Below, in pieces: positions 17,042 to 25,988 of a stretch of 64,000 nt of DNA (its first letter is position 1; the number at the start of each line of letters is the position of its first letter). A program made the translations under genes and the position numbers. Source of the stretch: Blastococcus sp. TF02-09 (GTDB lineage: Bacteria > Actinomycetota > Actinomycetes > Mycobacteriales > Geodermatophilaceae); the NCBI RefSeq assembly GCF_003319105.1, contig NZ_QOHH01000001.1, positions 1-64,000 on the forward strand, written 5' to 3'. The notes beneath the pieces were generated by a model that was not told where the DNA came from, did not search any database, and was given only the letters and a program-made list of their open reading frames with translations.

Positions 17042-17706
17042 GCGCGATCGACTGGGACCTGGTCCGGAGCAGCCTTTGGCCGCTGGCCCGGGAGCTGCTG
17101 CGCGGGACGCTGCCGCTGACGGCGATCAGCTTCGTGCTGGGGCTGACCCTGGCCGTGCTCGTCGCGCTCATGCGGCTGTCGGGCAACCGCCTGATCTCGG
17201 CGCCCGCCCGGGCCTACGTCTCGGTCATCCGCGGCACCCCGCTGCTGCTCCAGCTGTTCATCATCTTCTTCGGCCTGCCCGAACTCGGCATCAAGTTCGA
17301 CCCGTGGCCGGCCGCGATCCTGGGCCTGACCCTCAACGTGGGGGCCTACGCCTCCGAGGCGGTGCGCGGTGCCATCCTCGCGGTGCCGCGCGGGCAGTGG
17401 GAGGCGGCGATGACCGTCGGGATGAGCCGGGTGACCACGCTCCGCCGCGTGGTGCTGCCGCAGGCCGCCCGCATCGCCGTCCCCTCGCTGAGCAACACGC
17501 TCATCTCGCTGGTCAAGGACACCTCGCTGGTCGCGGTCGTCACCGTCACCGAGCTGCTGCGTCAGGCCCAGATCATCGCGGGGCAGACGTTCGAGTACTT
17601 CACGCTCTACGGCGTCGCCGCCGTCTACTACTGGGTGGTGTGCCTCGTGCTCTCCTTCGGCCAGACCCGGTTGGAGACCCGGCTGTCGCGGCACGTGGCC
17701 GCATGA
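17038..17706 (+). CDS. Amino acid ABC transporter permease (HisM/GlnP type)
   Basis: A 222-residue inner-membrane permease with about five hydrophobic helices. The cytoplasmic EAA loop that contacts the ATPase is seen as [22 protein letters not shown] (about residues 122-143), and [15 protein letters not shown] is the family signature near the N-terminus. GTG start overlaps the binding-protein stop and its own stop overlaps the ATPase ATG, so the three proteins are made from one tightly coupled transcript. It probably homodimerises, as no second permease is present. Confidence 0.93.
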   Translation: MSAIDWDLVRSSLWPLARELLRGTLPLTAISFVLGLTLAVLVALMRLSGNRLISAPARAYVSVIRGTPLLLQLFIIFFGLPELGIKFDPWPAAILGLTLNVGAYASEAVRGAILAVPRGQWEAAMTVGMSRVTTLRRVVLPQAARIAVPSLSNTLISLVKDTSLVAVVTVTELLRQAQIIAGQTFEYFTLYGVAAVYYWVVCLVLSFGQTRLETRLSRHVAA

Positions 17707-18458
17707 CCGCCCCGCTGCTCGAGGCCCGCGGGCTCGAGAAGTCCTTCGGCGCCAACCGCGTGCTGCGCGGCATCGACGTGGTGGTGCCGGCCGGGTCGGT
17801 CACCTGCCTGATCGGGCCCTCCGGCTCGGGCAAGACGACGGTGCTGCGCAGCCTCAACGGGTTGGAGCATCCCGAGGTCGGCACGGTCCGGGTCGGCGAC
17901 GTCGCCGTCGACTGGGCGACCCGGCCCGACGCCCGCGCGGTGGCCCGGCTGCGCGGGCAGAGCGGCATGGTCTTCCAGGCGCACAACCTCTTCCCGCACA
18001 TGACGGTGCTGGACAACGTGACCTCGGGGCCGGTGTTCGCGCAGGGCCGGCCGCGCGCCGAGGCGCAGCAGGAGGCCCGGGAGCTGCTCGCCCGCGTGGG
18101 GCTTGCCGACAAGGCCGACGCCTTCCCGGTCCAGCTGTCCGGGGGACAGCAGCAGCGGGTCGGCATCGCCCGCGCGCTGGCCACCCGGCCGAAGGTGGTG
18201 CTGTTCGACGAGCCGACCAGCGCGCTGGACCCGGAGCTGGTCGGCGAGGTGCTGCAGGTGATGCAGTCGCTGGCCGCCGAGGGCTGGACGATGGTCGTGG
18301 TGACCCACGAGATGCGCTTCGCCCGGCAGGTGGCCGACCAGGTGCTCTTCCTCGACGGCGGCGTGGTGGTCGAGCAGGGCCCGCCGTCGGAGGTTCTCGT
18401 CGACCCGCGCGAGCCCCGCACCCGCCAGTTCCTGCAGCGCCTGCTCGACCCGCTCTAG
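17703..18458 (+). CDS. Amino acid ABC transporter ATP-binding protein
   Basis: A 251-residue ABC ATPase: Walker [10 protein letters not shown] (about residue 39), Q-loop [15 protein letters not shown], signature [15 protein letters not shown], Walker [14 protein letters not shown] and H-loop VVTHEM. This completes a binding protein-permease-ATPase importer for a polar amino acid. Start ATGA overlaps the permease stop. The convergent membrane protein gene lies 39 bases downstream with no obvious hairpin between them. Confidence 0.95.
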   Translation: MTAPLLEARGLEKSFGANRVLRGIDVVVPAGSVTCLIGPSGSGKTTVLRSLNGLEHPEVGTVRVGDVAVDWATRPDARAVARLRGQSGMVFQAHNLFPHMTVLDNVTSGPVFAQGRPRAEAQQEARELLARVGLADKADAFPVQLSGGQQQRVGIARALATRPKVVLFDEPTSALDPELVGEVLQVMQSLAAEGWTMVVVTHEMRFARQVADQVLFLDGGVVVEQGPPSEVLVDPREPRTRQFLQRLLDPL

Positions 18459-18497
18459 CACCGCGTTCCCGGGCGCCGCCTGGACCGATGTCGACGG

Positions 18498-19187
18498 TCA
18501 ACGGACGGCGGCGAGCTCCTCGGGGGCGGCGGTCTGCTCGGCGCGCGCGCCGGCCGCTCCGGTGCCCGCCGCCCAGAGCGCCAGCAGCACGCCCGCGACG
18601 GCGAAGAGCGGCGTGAACCCGGTGTCGGGCGACAGGAACGTCAGCGGCACCACCACGGCGTGCGCCAGCCCGCCCACGACGCCGACGAGCGCCACGACGC
18701 GACGCAGCCCGATCTGGAGCCGGGCCAGGGTCGCGGCGAGGTACACGACGGCCAGGCCGCTGACGGGGTACAGCACGGCGGCGAGGCCCAGGTGGGTGAA
18801 GGCGACCGGGGCGTCGTGGCCGGCGTGCAGCGCGTCGCTGTCGACGACGGCGGCGAGGTGGACGACCGTCTCGACCGCGTAGAGGGAGAGCGCTCCGACG
18901 GCGACGGCGAGGGGGAGCGCGGCTGCCGGTGGCCAGACCCCGTGGCGGCGCGCCAGCCACAGGCCGACGGCGAGCAGCACGGTGCCGGCCACCACGAGCG
19001 TGTGCCCGGGCACCCACATGTCGTCGGCGGTCATCGTCGCCAGTTCCTCGCGCACCGATCCGGACGCGTCGGAGTCGGGGTGCATCGGGCCGCCGGCGAG
19101 CAGCGCGGCTCCGGAGGCGAGCAGGGCGAACCGCCACCCCTGCGGCGCGCGACGGGCGGGGGACTGGGTCTCCAGGGAGGTCGTCAT
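18498..19187 (-). CDS. Multi-pass membrane protein, 229 aa
   Basis: Five or six hydrophobic helices after a short cytosolic N-terminus (MTTSLETQSPARR). Segments include FALLASGAALLAG, HTLVVAGTVLLAVGLWLA, AAALPLAVAVGALSLYAVETVVHLAAV, AVLYPVSGLAVVYLAATLA and VVALVGVVGGLAHAVVVPL. A motif MHPDSDASG lies after the first helix. No transporter or enzyme signature is recognised. It is divergent from the alpha/beta hydrolase gene; the intergenic region carries a good promoter for that gene. Confidence 0.75.
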   Translation of the reverse strand: MTTSLETQSPARRAPQGWRFALLASGAALLAGGPMHPDSDASGSVREELATMTADDMWVPGHTLVVAGTVLLAVGLWLARRHGVWPPAAALPLAVAVGALSLYAVETVVHLAAVVDSDALHAGHDAPVAFTHLGLAAVLYPVSGLAVVYLAATLARLQIGLRRVVALVGVVGGLAHAVVVPLTFLSPDTGFTPLFAVAGVLLALWAAGTGAAGARAEQTAAPEELAAVR

Positions 19188-19266
19188 GGCCGGAACCCTG
19201 GCGGCAGCCACTTGCACGCTGCTGGTCCCTCTCTTGGACTCCGCAGCACGGGCGCTCCCGGACTCC

Positions 19267-19295
19267 TTGACACCGGCGGTGACCGGGACGACATT
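19267..19295 (+). promoter_or_regulatory. Sigma-70-type promoter for the alpha/beta hydrolase gene
   Basis: TTGACA at 19267-19272 and GACATT at 19290-19295 are separated by 17 bases, with transcription expected near 19302 and translation from 19336. Confidence 0.5.
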
Positions 19296-19335
19296 GCTGC
19301 GCCTCACCTCCGGAACCCGCGCATCGGAGAGACCC

Positions 19336-20439
19336 ATGGCCGAGATGACGCACGAGTCCACGGCGCGGCAGGAGGGGCGGCTGGCCGACCCCGACGTCGA
19401 GCTCCGCACCGACCCGCGGCTGCACCCCGGTCTCCGGGCCACGTTCGCGGCGTTCCAGCTGGACGGGCACGCCGCCCCACCACCGGTCGACCGCACGTCC
19501 CCGCCGGAGGCGATCGCCGAGATGGTCGGCGCCTCGCACGCCGCGTTCGAGGGGCTGTACGCCGCGCTGCCCAGCGACTGGCCCGACGAGGTGCGCGCCG
19601 ACGTCGACTACCGCCGGGAGACGGTCACCGGGGTCGACGGCAACGAGATCCCGCTGCATGTGTTCCGCCCGGCCGGCGTCGAGGGCCCGCTGCCGTGCCT
19701 GGTCTACATCCACGGCGGCGGCATGACGATCCTGGAGGCCCACAACGTGGTGCACCGCCGCTGGAGCGAGGACCTCGCGCTGACCGGCATGGTCGTGGTC
19801 ACCGTCGGCTTCCGGAACGCCTGGACCGAGCAGGGGACGAACCCGTTCCCGGCGGGGCTCGACGACTGCAGCTCCGCATTGGACTGGGTGCACGCGCACC
19901 GCGCCGACCTCGGCATCACCCGGATCGTGCTGCAGGGGGAGTCCGGCGGCGCCAACCTCGTGCTGGCGACCGTGCTGAAGGCCAAGCGGGAGGAGCGGCT
20001 GGACCGCGTCGACGGCGTCTACGCGATGGTCCCGTACATCAGCGGCGGCTACGGCTGGAGCCGTGAGCGCAAGCTGCGCGAGCTGCCGTCGATGGTGGAG
20101 AACGACGGGCACTACATCAACTGCCAGATGATGGACACGCTCGTGGCGCTCTACGACCCGACCGGCGAGCACGCGGAGAACCCGCTGGCCTGGCCCTACT
20201 TCGCCACCGAGGACGACGTCACGGGTCTGCCGCCGCACGTGATCACGGTCAACGAGCTCGACCCGTTGCGCGACGAGGGCATCGCGTACTTCCGGCTGCT
20301 GCAGCGGGCCGGGGTGCCCGTGGTCGGCCGGGTGAACCTGGGCCTCACCCACGCGGCGGACATGTCCTTCCGCGCGGCGGTGCCCGAGGCCTACAAGGCG
20401 GCGGTGCGCGACATCCGGGGGTTCGCCGACACGCTGTGA
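19336..20439 (+). CDS. Alpha/beta hydrolase (hormone-sensitive lipase-like esterase)
   Basis: A 367-residue esterase. The oxyanion-hole motif HGGGM (near 126), the nucleophile in GESGG (near 200), the acid in NELDPLRDEG and the His in LTHAAD make up the catalytic set of the HSL (family IV) class. ATG at 19336 has GGAGAG upstream. No signal peptide, so probably cytosolic; no lid domain is evident apart from the N-terminal 70 residues. It likely acts on medium-sized carboxylic esters; the natural substrate is not inferable. Confidence 0.88.
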   Translation: MAEMTHESTARQEGRLADPDVELRTDPRLHPGLRATFAAFQLDGHAAPPPVDRTSPPEAIAEMVGASHAAFEGLYAALPSDWPDEVRADVDYRRETVTGVDGNEIPLHVFRPAGVEGPLPCLVYIHGGGMTILEAHNVVHRRWSEDLALTGMVVVTVGFRNAWTEQGTNPFPAGLDDCSSALDWVHAHRADLGITRIVLQGESGGANLVLATVLKAKREERLDRVDGVYAMVPYISGGYGWSRERKLRELPSMVENDGHYINCQMMDTLVALYDPTGEHAENPLAWPYFATEDDVTGLPPHVITVNELDPLRDEGIAYFRLLQRAGVPVVGRVNLGLTHAADMSFRAAVPEAYKAAVRDIRGFADTL

Positions 20440-20454
20440 GCGACGGACGCAGGA

Positions 20455-20640
20455 TCAGCCCTCGTCATGCGCCGCCGGCGGGTCCGTGCTCGACGAAGGG
20501 CCGGGGCCCACGGCCGGAGCCGCTCCGCCGAGTTCTTTGCTCTTCGTCGGGTCGGCGTCCTCGGGCCGCGGTACCCGCGGATCGTCCGGGAGCCGGATGT
20601 CCACCTCGTCGTCCCGCGGGTGGATGCTCTCGCCGTCCAT
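20455..20640 (-). CDS. Small acidic hypothetical protein, 61 aa
   Basis: MDGESIHPRDDEVDIRLPDD continues into a Pro/Asp-rich, apparently disordered tail. It lies 20 bases downstream of the DJ-1-like gene on the same strand and may share its transcript. The first 30 residues are the most protein-like. No family recognised. Confidence 0.45.
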   Translation of the reverse strand: MDGESIHPRDDEVDIRLPDDPRVPRPEDADPTKSKELGGAAPAVGPGPSSSTDPPAAHDEG

Positions 20641-20660
20641 GTCCGTCCGCCGTCCCGTCG

Positions 20661-21380
20661 TCAGTGCTTCGCGGCCGGGGCGCGCAGGAGGGCGGCAGCG
20701 GCCAGGCCGACGCCCGCCACCGCGACGGCCGACGGCTTCGGCGACCAGCGCAGTGCCCCGATGGCCCAGCCGACGGGCTTGTCGGGCTGCCGGTCGGACT
20801 CGCGCCGCGTCGCCGTCCGCACCGGCTGCGGTGAGGTCGCGGCGAAGGCGTCGAGGATCCCGGGGACGAAGGCGGCCATGTCCTGGGGCCCTCGGCTCGT
20901 GGTGAGGTTCCCGTCCTGCACGAGTTCCTGGTCGAGCCAGGTCGCCCCGGCGTTCACCAGGTCGTCGCGGATCCCGGGCCAGGAGGTGAGGGTCCGTCCC
21001 TCCAGGAGGCCCGCCGAGGCGAGCACCCACGGCCCGTGGCAGAGGCTGGCGATCGGCTTGCCGGCCGTGGCGAACGCGCGGACGAACTCGCGCGCCGGAG
21101 CGGACTGCCGGAGCAGGTCGGGATTGATGAACCCGCCGGGCAGCAGCAGCCCGTCGTAGTCGGCGGGATCGGCCTTCTCCACGGTCCGGTCCACGTGCAC
21201 CCGGGTGGCGGGCATGTGCAGGTTCACCCCGCGGATCCGTCCCCGTCGCAGCGACACGACGTCGACCCGGGCACCCGCTGCCTCCAGGGCCCGCATCGGG
21301 ACGACCAGCTCGACCTTCTCGAAGCCGTCGGCTGCCAGGGCGGCGATCCGGCGTCCCTTGAGCTTCCGTCTGGTGCTCAT
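20661..21380 (-). CDS. DJ-1/PfpI-family protein (type 1 glutamine amidotransferase-like)
   Basis: A 239-residue protein whose first 175 residues match the PfpI/YhbO group: RRIAALAADGFEKVELVVPMRALEAAGA, DYDGLLLPGGF (elbow glutamate region) and SLCHGPWVLASAGLLEGRTLTSW with the nucleophilic Cys. Such proteins act as stress-related glyoxalase/deglycase-like enzymes or proteases. The last 60 residues, unusual for the family, carry a Pro/Arg stretch and a hydrophobic segment (AVAVAGVGLAAAALL) that could anchor it to the membrane. ATG overlaps the glycosyltransferase stop (ATGA), so it is the third gene of that operon. Confidence 0.85.
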   Translation of the reverse strand: MSTRRKLKGRRIAALAADGFEKVELVVPMRALEAAGARVDVVSLRRGRIRGVNLHMPATRVHVDRTVEKADPADYDGLLLPGGFINPDLLRQSAPAREFVRAFATAGKPIASLCHGPWVLASAGLLEGRTLTSWPGIRDDLVNAGATWLDQELVQDGNLTTSRGPQDMAAFVPGILDAFAATSPQPVRTATRRESDRQPDKPVGWAIGALRWSPKPSAVAVAGVGLAAAALLRAPAAKH

Positions 21381-22639
21381 CTCGTCGATTCCCTTCCGTC
21401 GAGGGGCCGCTGCGGGCCCCGTTCCGTCAGCTCGCGCCGTGCCGTCGGGACCGGCCCGGCCCCGTCCGCCACGGCGTGCCGAGCCCTGCCGGCGGTCCGG
21501 GTCAGGAGCTCGGCGTAGAGCCGTTCGTAGCCGCGGGCCATGACGCCGGGGCTGAACCGGTGGCGGGCGGCCGCCGCGCAGGCCGCGGGATCCAGCTCGG
21601 CCAGCCGGCCCAGCGCCGCGGTGAACTCCGCCTCGTCCTCGGCCAGGAATCCGGTGACCTCGTGCTGGACGAGCGAGGGGAGGCACCCGCGGGCCATGGC
21701 CACGACCGGCGTCCCGGCAGCCAGCGCCTCGCAGACCGCGGTGCCGCCCGGCTCCTCCCAGCGGATGGGGAAGAGCACTGCCCGCGACCGCCGGAGCAGC
21801 TCCGCCTTGCGGCTCCCGGCCACGCTGCCGATCCACCGGACCGCGTGCCCGTCGAGGTGCGGGTCGACGTGCTCGAGGAACCAGCGCACGTCGGGATAGC
21901 CGCGCACCGGGCTGGCCGGGTCCGCGAGGGCGGCCTCCAGGGCGGCGCGGTCCGGCTGGCCGCCGACCGGTCCGGCCAGCACCAGCGGCACCCCCGCCGC
22001 GCGGCACGCCCGCACCGCGACGTCGATGCCCTTGGTCTCGCACAGCCGGGACAGCACCAGCACGGAGTCGGTCCGCTCCTCCGGTGCCGCCGGCGCGCCG
22101 TCGGGGATGGGCACCGACAGCGGTACGGAGCCCAGGGTCTGACGGCGGAGCCGGGCCGGCCCGCGCGCGATCTGGGAGTCCGAGACGCCGGCGAAGAAGA
22201 CCCGCCCGTGCCCGTCGAAAACGGCGTAGAAGTCGGCGTTGCGGTGCAGGTCCCAGTGCAGCGTGTGCAGGACGGGCGGAGCGGCGTCGCCCAGGGCGCC
22301 GAGCACCGCGGGGCCGACCACCTCCAGGTGGGTGTGGACCAGGTCGAACGGCCGGCCGGCGGCGGCGTGCCGGGCGATCTCCTCGACGACGACCTGCGCG
22401 TGCGCGTGCGCGGTCCCGACCACCTCCGGATAGGGCGCCGCCAGGCGGGCGAACTGCCCCTCGGGGTAGGCCGACACCCGGCCGTCGGCGTCCTGCTCGC
22501 TGTCCCCGACGGTCGCGAGGACGACGTCGTGACCGCGGCGGCGCAGCTCCGTGGTCAGCGTGGCGACGACGGTCTCCAGCCCGCCGTAGCCCCGGGGCGG
22601 GACCGCCAGCCACGGACCGGCGTCCATCAGGATCTTCAC
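21377..22639 (-). CDS. Glycosyltransferase family 4 protein
   Basis: A 420-residue GT-B retaining glycosyltransferase. The N-terminal domain starts VKILMDAGPWLAVPPRGYGGLETVV, with the glycine loop that binds the acceptor side; the C-terminal donor domain shows SRLCETKGIDVAVRA, and the E-x7-E-like motif in WEEPGGTAVCEALAAGTPVVA. The last 40 residues are a variable tail. Start GTG at 22639 overlaps the stop of the upstream GpgS-like gene. It probably adds a sugar to the product of its neighbour or to a lipid; no membrane helix is seen. Confidence 0.87.
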   Translation of the reverse strand: MKILMDAGPWLAVPPRGYGGLETVVATLTTELRRRGHDVVLATVGDSEQDADGRVSAYPEGQFARLAAPYPEVVGTAHAHAQVVVEEIARHAAAGRPFDLVHTHLEVVGPAVLGALGDAAPPVLHTLHWDLHRNADFYAVFDGHGRVFFAGVSDSQIARGPARLRRQTLGSVPLSVPIPDGAPAAPEERTDSVLVLSRLCETKGIDVAVRACRAAGVPLVLAGPVGGQPDRAALEAALADPASPVRGYPDVRWFLEHVDPHLDGHAVRWIGSVAGSRKAELLRRSRAVLFPIRWEEPGGTAVCEALAAGTPVVAMARGCLPSLVQHEVTGFLAEDEAEFTAALGRLAELDPAACAAAARHRFSPGVMARGYERLYAELLTRTAGRARHAVADGAGPVPTARRELTERGPQRPLDGRESTR

Positions 22640-23613
22640 GCCGACCAGCCGGGGGTGCGGGCGGCACGGCGGGCGGCATAGGCGGGGACGGTCCGCATGG
22701 GTGGCCGCTCGACGACGCCGACGTCCCAGGTCACGCCCTCGATCCCGCCGTCGGTCCGCACGTACTGGACCAGCTGGTCGCTGGGCACCGCGACGCCGTG
22801 GCAGCGGGCCAGCGCGGTCTGCACGATCTGGCCGGCCATGCGGCCCAGCGCGGCGTCGGGCTGGTGCGAGTGCTGCCGCGTGCCGAGGTCGACCTGCGCG
22901 AGGGCGTCCACCCCGGCCAGCTCGGCCAGGTCGACCAGCAGACCGAACTCCACGCCGTAGTGCGAGACGAAGGGCACCTGCTCCAGCAGGTCGCGCCGGC
23001 CGGCGTACTCGCCCGACAGCGGCTGGACGAAGCCGGACAGCTGCGGCCACAGCGCCGCCAGCAGCGGCCGGGCGGTCAGCTCGGTCACCCGCCCGCCGCC
23101 GCTGGGCACCAGCCCCTCGGTGGTGGCCAGCGGCCGGTCGTAGAGCCCCTTGACGTAGCCGACGGTGGGGTCGTCGAGGAGGGGTCCGAGCAGGCCGACC
23201 ACGAACTGCGGGTCGAAGGAGATCAGGTCGGAGTCGATGAAGACCACGAGGTCGCCGTCGGTCACGTGCAGCGACTTCCACAGCGCCTCGCCCTTGCCGG
23301 CGACGTGGCCGCGCTCGGGCAGGACGTCGTCGACCCGCACCACCCGGGCCCCGGCACGCCTGGCGGTCTCCGCCGTCCGGTCGGTCGACCCGCTGTCCGC
23401 CACGACGAGCTCGTCCACCAGCGCGTGCCGGTGCACCAGCTCGCGGTGGATCGTCGCCACGATCGCGCCCACCGTGCGCTCCTCGTTCAGCGCGGGGAGC
23501 ACGACGCTCACCGTCCGGCCCTGCGCCCGCTTGGCGGCGGCCAGCCGGGCCGCGGAGTAGTCGGAGGCGGTGTAGGTCCGGCGGCGCAGCCACTGGGAGA
23601 CGTCGACGCGCAT
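22636..23613 (-). CDS. gpgS: Glucosyl-3-phosphoglycerate synthase-like glycosyltransferase (GT81)
   Basis: A 325-residue GT-A enzyme matching mycobacterial GpgS (Rv1208), which joins glucose from a nucleotide sugar to 3-phosphoglycerate, the first step to glucosylglycerate and methylglucose lipopolysaccharides. Motifs: VVLPALNEERTVG, DELVVADSGSTDRT, GKGEALWKSLHVTDGD, metal-binding DSDL, and the acceptor segment YVKGLYDRP...GGGRVTELTARPLL. ATG at 23613. It heads an operon with a GT4 and a DJ-1-like gene, and is divergent from two dehydrogenase genes, so the operon may make a glycosylated compatible solute or lipid. No gpgP phosphatase is in the window. Confidence 0.87.
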   Translation of the reverse strand: MRVDVSQWLRRRTYTASDYSAARLAAAKRAQGRTVSVVLPALNEERTVGAIVATIHRELVHRHALVDELVVADSGSTDRTAETARRAGARVVRVDDVLPERGHVAGKGEALWKSLHVTDGDLVVFIDSDLISFDPQFVVGLLGPLLDDPTVGYVKGLYDRPLATTEGLVPSGGGRVTELTARPLLAALWPQLSGFVQPLSGEYAGRRDLLEQVPFVSHYGVEFGLLVDLAELAGVDALAQVDLGTRQHSHQPDAALGRMAGQIVQTALARCHGVAVPSDQLVQYVRTDGGIEGVTWDVGVVERPPMRTVPAYAARRAARTPGWSA

Positions 23614-23744
23614 GCGCTGTCCTTCCGGTCGGGCGACGACCGGGTCGCCGCATGCCGGCAACGGGGACGCGTCGCGCTTCCCCGAGGATGCGGTCCGGAG
23701 GGCAGGATCGGAACGGTGACGATCGCCGAAGGCACCTCTTTCTC

Positions 23745-24704
23745 GTGACCGTCCGGGTGGGCCTGGTCGGGGCGGGTGGTGTCGGTGCCCGGCACGCCCG
23801 CACGCTGACCGGCTTCGACGACGTCGACCTCGTCGCCGTCTGCGACCCCGTGGCGGCAGCCGCCGAGGCGCTGGCCGACGAGGTGGGGACGCGGGACGTC
23901 GCCGACCTGCAGGGGCTGCTGTCCCTCGGGCTGGACGCCGTCTGGCTGTGCGTGCCGCCGTTCGCGCACGGGGACCTGGACCTGTCGCTCGTGCGCGCCG
24001 GGATGCCGTTCTTCGTCGAGAAGCCCCTGGCGGCGGACCTGCGCGTCGCCGAGCACGTGGCCGCGGCGGTCGCGGAGGCCGGGCTCCCCACGGCGACGGG
24101 GTACCACTGGCGGCACCTGGACACCGTCGGCCGGGCCCGCGCGGCGCTCGGCGACACCGCGGTCCGCCTCGTGGACGCCCGGTGGTGGGGCACGACCCCG
24201 CCACCGGCCTGGTGGAGCCGGCTGGACGGGTCCGGCGGCCAGGTCGTGGAACAGGCGACCCACGTCCTCGACCTCGTCCGGGTGCTCGCCGGGGAGGTGG
24301 TCGAGGTGACCGGCGCGTCCGCGTTGTCGTCGGCCGGCGGACGGGACGTGCCCGACGCGAGCGTGGCGGTGCTCCGTCTGGCCTCCGGCGGCGTGGGCAC
24401 GGTCAGCGTCTCCTGCGTGCTCCCCGCGCCGGCCGCTGCCGGGCTGCAGCTGATCGGCGACGGCGTCGAGGTCGAGCTCACCGAGACGGCGGTCCGCGTG
24501 CGCACCCGCGACGGCGAGGTGCGCGCCGAGCCGGAGGTCGATGCCCGGACGGCCGTGGACCGGGCCTTCGTGGACGTGCTCTCCGGCGGCGGCGCGGCAC
24601 CCGGGGTCGTCGACGTGGCCGAGGCGCTGCGCACGCACCGGCTGGCCTGGGCGGTCTCCGAGGCCGCCCGCACCGGGCGCACCGTCCGCGTGGGCGACCG
24701 ATGA
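23745..24704 (+). CDS. Gfo/Idh/MocA-family oxidoreductase
   Basis: A 319-residue NAD(P)-dependent sugar or polyol dehydrogenase. Rossmann start VRVGLVGAGGVGARHARTL, then FFVEKPLA with the family lysine (EKP, about residue 93) and the catalytic-region GYHWRH and QVVEQATHVLDLVR. The GTG at 23745 is chosen because homology begins there. It overlaps the following dehydrogenase (ATGA). Divergence from gpgS across a roughly 130-base region suggests a shared pathway. Confidence 0.88.
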   Translation: MTVRVGLVGAGGVGARHARTLTGFDDVDLVAVCDPVAAAAEALADEVGTRDVADLQGLLSLGLDAVWLCVPPFAHGDLDLSLVRAGMPFFVEKPLAADLRVAEHVAAAVAEAGLPTATGYHWRHLDTVGRARAALGDTAVRLVDARWWGTTPPPAWWSRLDGSGGQVVEQATHVLDLVRVLAGEVVEVTGASALSSAGGRDVPDASVAVLRLASGGVGTVSVSCVLPAPAAAGLQLIGDGVEVELTETAVRVRTRDGEVRAEPEVDARTAVDRAFVDVLSGGGAAPGVVDVAEALRTHRLAWAVSEAARTGRTVRVGDR

Positions 24705-25798
24705 GCAGCGGGGTGCCGGTCCGCACGCTCGTGGTGCCCCGGGCCGGGCAGCTCGAGGTCGAGGAGTCCCTCCTGCCCCCGCTCCCGGAGGGCCGGTTCC
24801 TCGGCGAGACGCTGGTCAGCGGGGTCTCGGCCGGCACCGAGCTCACCTGGTACCGCGGGACCAGCCCGTACCTCCGCGCCGGCTGGGACGCCGAGCTGGG
24901 GCTGTTCGACCGCGACCGGCCCACCGACTCCTTCCCGGTGCGGCGGCTGGGCTACATGGAGGTCGCCCGGGTGACCGACAGCCGGACCCGTGCGGTGCCC
25001 GAGGGCGCCCTGGTGGCCATGGCCTACGGCCACGCGACGGCCGTGCACGGGGATCCGCTGACCCAGCACGTCGTGCCGCTGCCCCCGGCACTGGACCCGC
25101 TGCTGGGCATCTACGCGGCCCACCTCGGGCCCATCTGCGTCAACGGTCTGCTGCACGCCGCCGCGGACGCCGGAGGCAGCGAGCTCCGGGACGGGGCGGG
25201 CGGCCGGCTGGTGGTGGTGACGGGCGGCGGGCCGATCGGCCTGCTGGTCGGGGTGCTGGCGCAGCTGCACGGTGCGGCGGAGGTCGTCGTCGTGGATCCG
25301 ACGCCGGAGCGTCGCGCGGCCGCGGTCGCGCTCGGCCTCGACGCCGTCGACGACACCGCCGACCCGGCGCGCGAGCTCAAGACTCGGTGGCGGCACGGAC
25401 CGGGCGACCACGGCGCCGACGTGGTGTTCCAGTGCCGGGGCACCGGCGCGGCGCTGGCCACCGCGCTGCGCTGCCTCCGCCCCCAGGGCACCGTGGTGGA
25501 CCTGGCGTTCTACACCGGCGGCGCGGACGACGTGGCCCTCGGCGAGGAGTTCCACCACAACGGGCTGTCGCTCCGGTGCGCCCAGATCGGCCGGGTGCCG
25601 CGCGGGCTGGCGCACCGCTGGGACCGCCGTCGCCTCTCGGCGGAGACGCTCGCCCTGCTCGACGTGCACGGGCCGAGGATCCGGGAGGCATTGGTGACCG
25701 ACGTCGTCCCGTTCGACGAGGCGCCCCGGCTGTTCGCCGACCTCAACGCGCGGCGCCGGCACGTGATCACGGCAGCGCTGCGCGTCCGGAAGGCGTGA
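24701..25798 (+). CDS. MDR-superfamily dehydrogenase
   Basis: A 365-residue medium-chain dehydrogenase. GVSAGTELTWYRG takes the place of the usual GICGTD zinc motif, and the nucleotide-binding motif is VVTGGGPIGLLVGVLAQL (near 172). Catalytic zinc ligands are therefore probably lacking or altered, as in BchC-like and related polyol-type members. It is coupled to the MocA gene by ATGA overlap; the pairing of an MDR and a MocA oxidoreductase is typical of stepwise oxidation or epimerisation of sugars. Substrate unknown. Confidence 0.82.
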   Translation: MSSGVPVRTLVVPRAGQLEVEESLLPPLPEGRFLGETLVSGVSAGTELTWYRGTSPYLRAGWDAELGLFDRDRPTDSFPVRRLGYMEVARVTDSRTRAVPEGALVAMAYGHATAVHGDPLTQHVVPLPPALDPLLGIYAAHLGPICVNGLLHAAADAGGSELRDGAGGRLVVVTGGGPIGLLVGVLAQLHGAAEVVVVDPTPERRAAAVALGLDAVDDTADPARELKTRWRHGPGDHGADVVFQCRGTGAALATALRCLRPQGTVVDLAFYTGGADDVALGEEFHHNGLSLRCAQIGRVPRGLAHRWDRRRLSAETLALLDVHGPRIREALVTDVVPFDEAPRLFADLNARRRHVITAALRVRKA

Positions 25799-25988
25799 GG
25801 GGGTCACCGGGCCTCCCTCCCGTGCCACCGCGCGACCTCGGTCCGTGCCGCGCCTCGTGGCGCCCGAGGCGACCAGGAGACCGGAGCCGGCGGGCACCGT
25901 CGATCGGCAGGACTGCCCATTGCGGCAGCGCCCGGACATCGGCAGTCGTACCGACGTCACGGGCGGCGAGCGGGGGCATCATGGGGGA

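Noticed and set aside
17854-20352. An 832-codon minus-strand open frame under the ABC transporter ATPase and hydrolase genes
   Set aside because: The composition is Arg/Gly/Ala/Pro-rich with no domain, and it overlaps four recognisable genes; it results from high GC third positions.
21377-25960. A 1527-codon minus-strand open frame across the glycosyltransferase and dehydrogenase region
   Set aside because: Only its last 420 codons are protein-like (GT4). The rest is the antisense shadow of the MDR and MocA genes and another frame of the GpgS-like gene.
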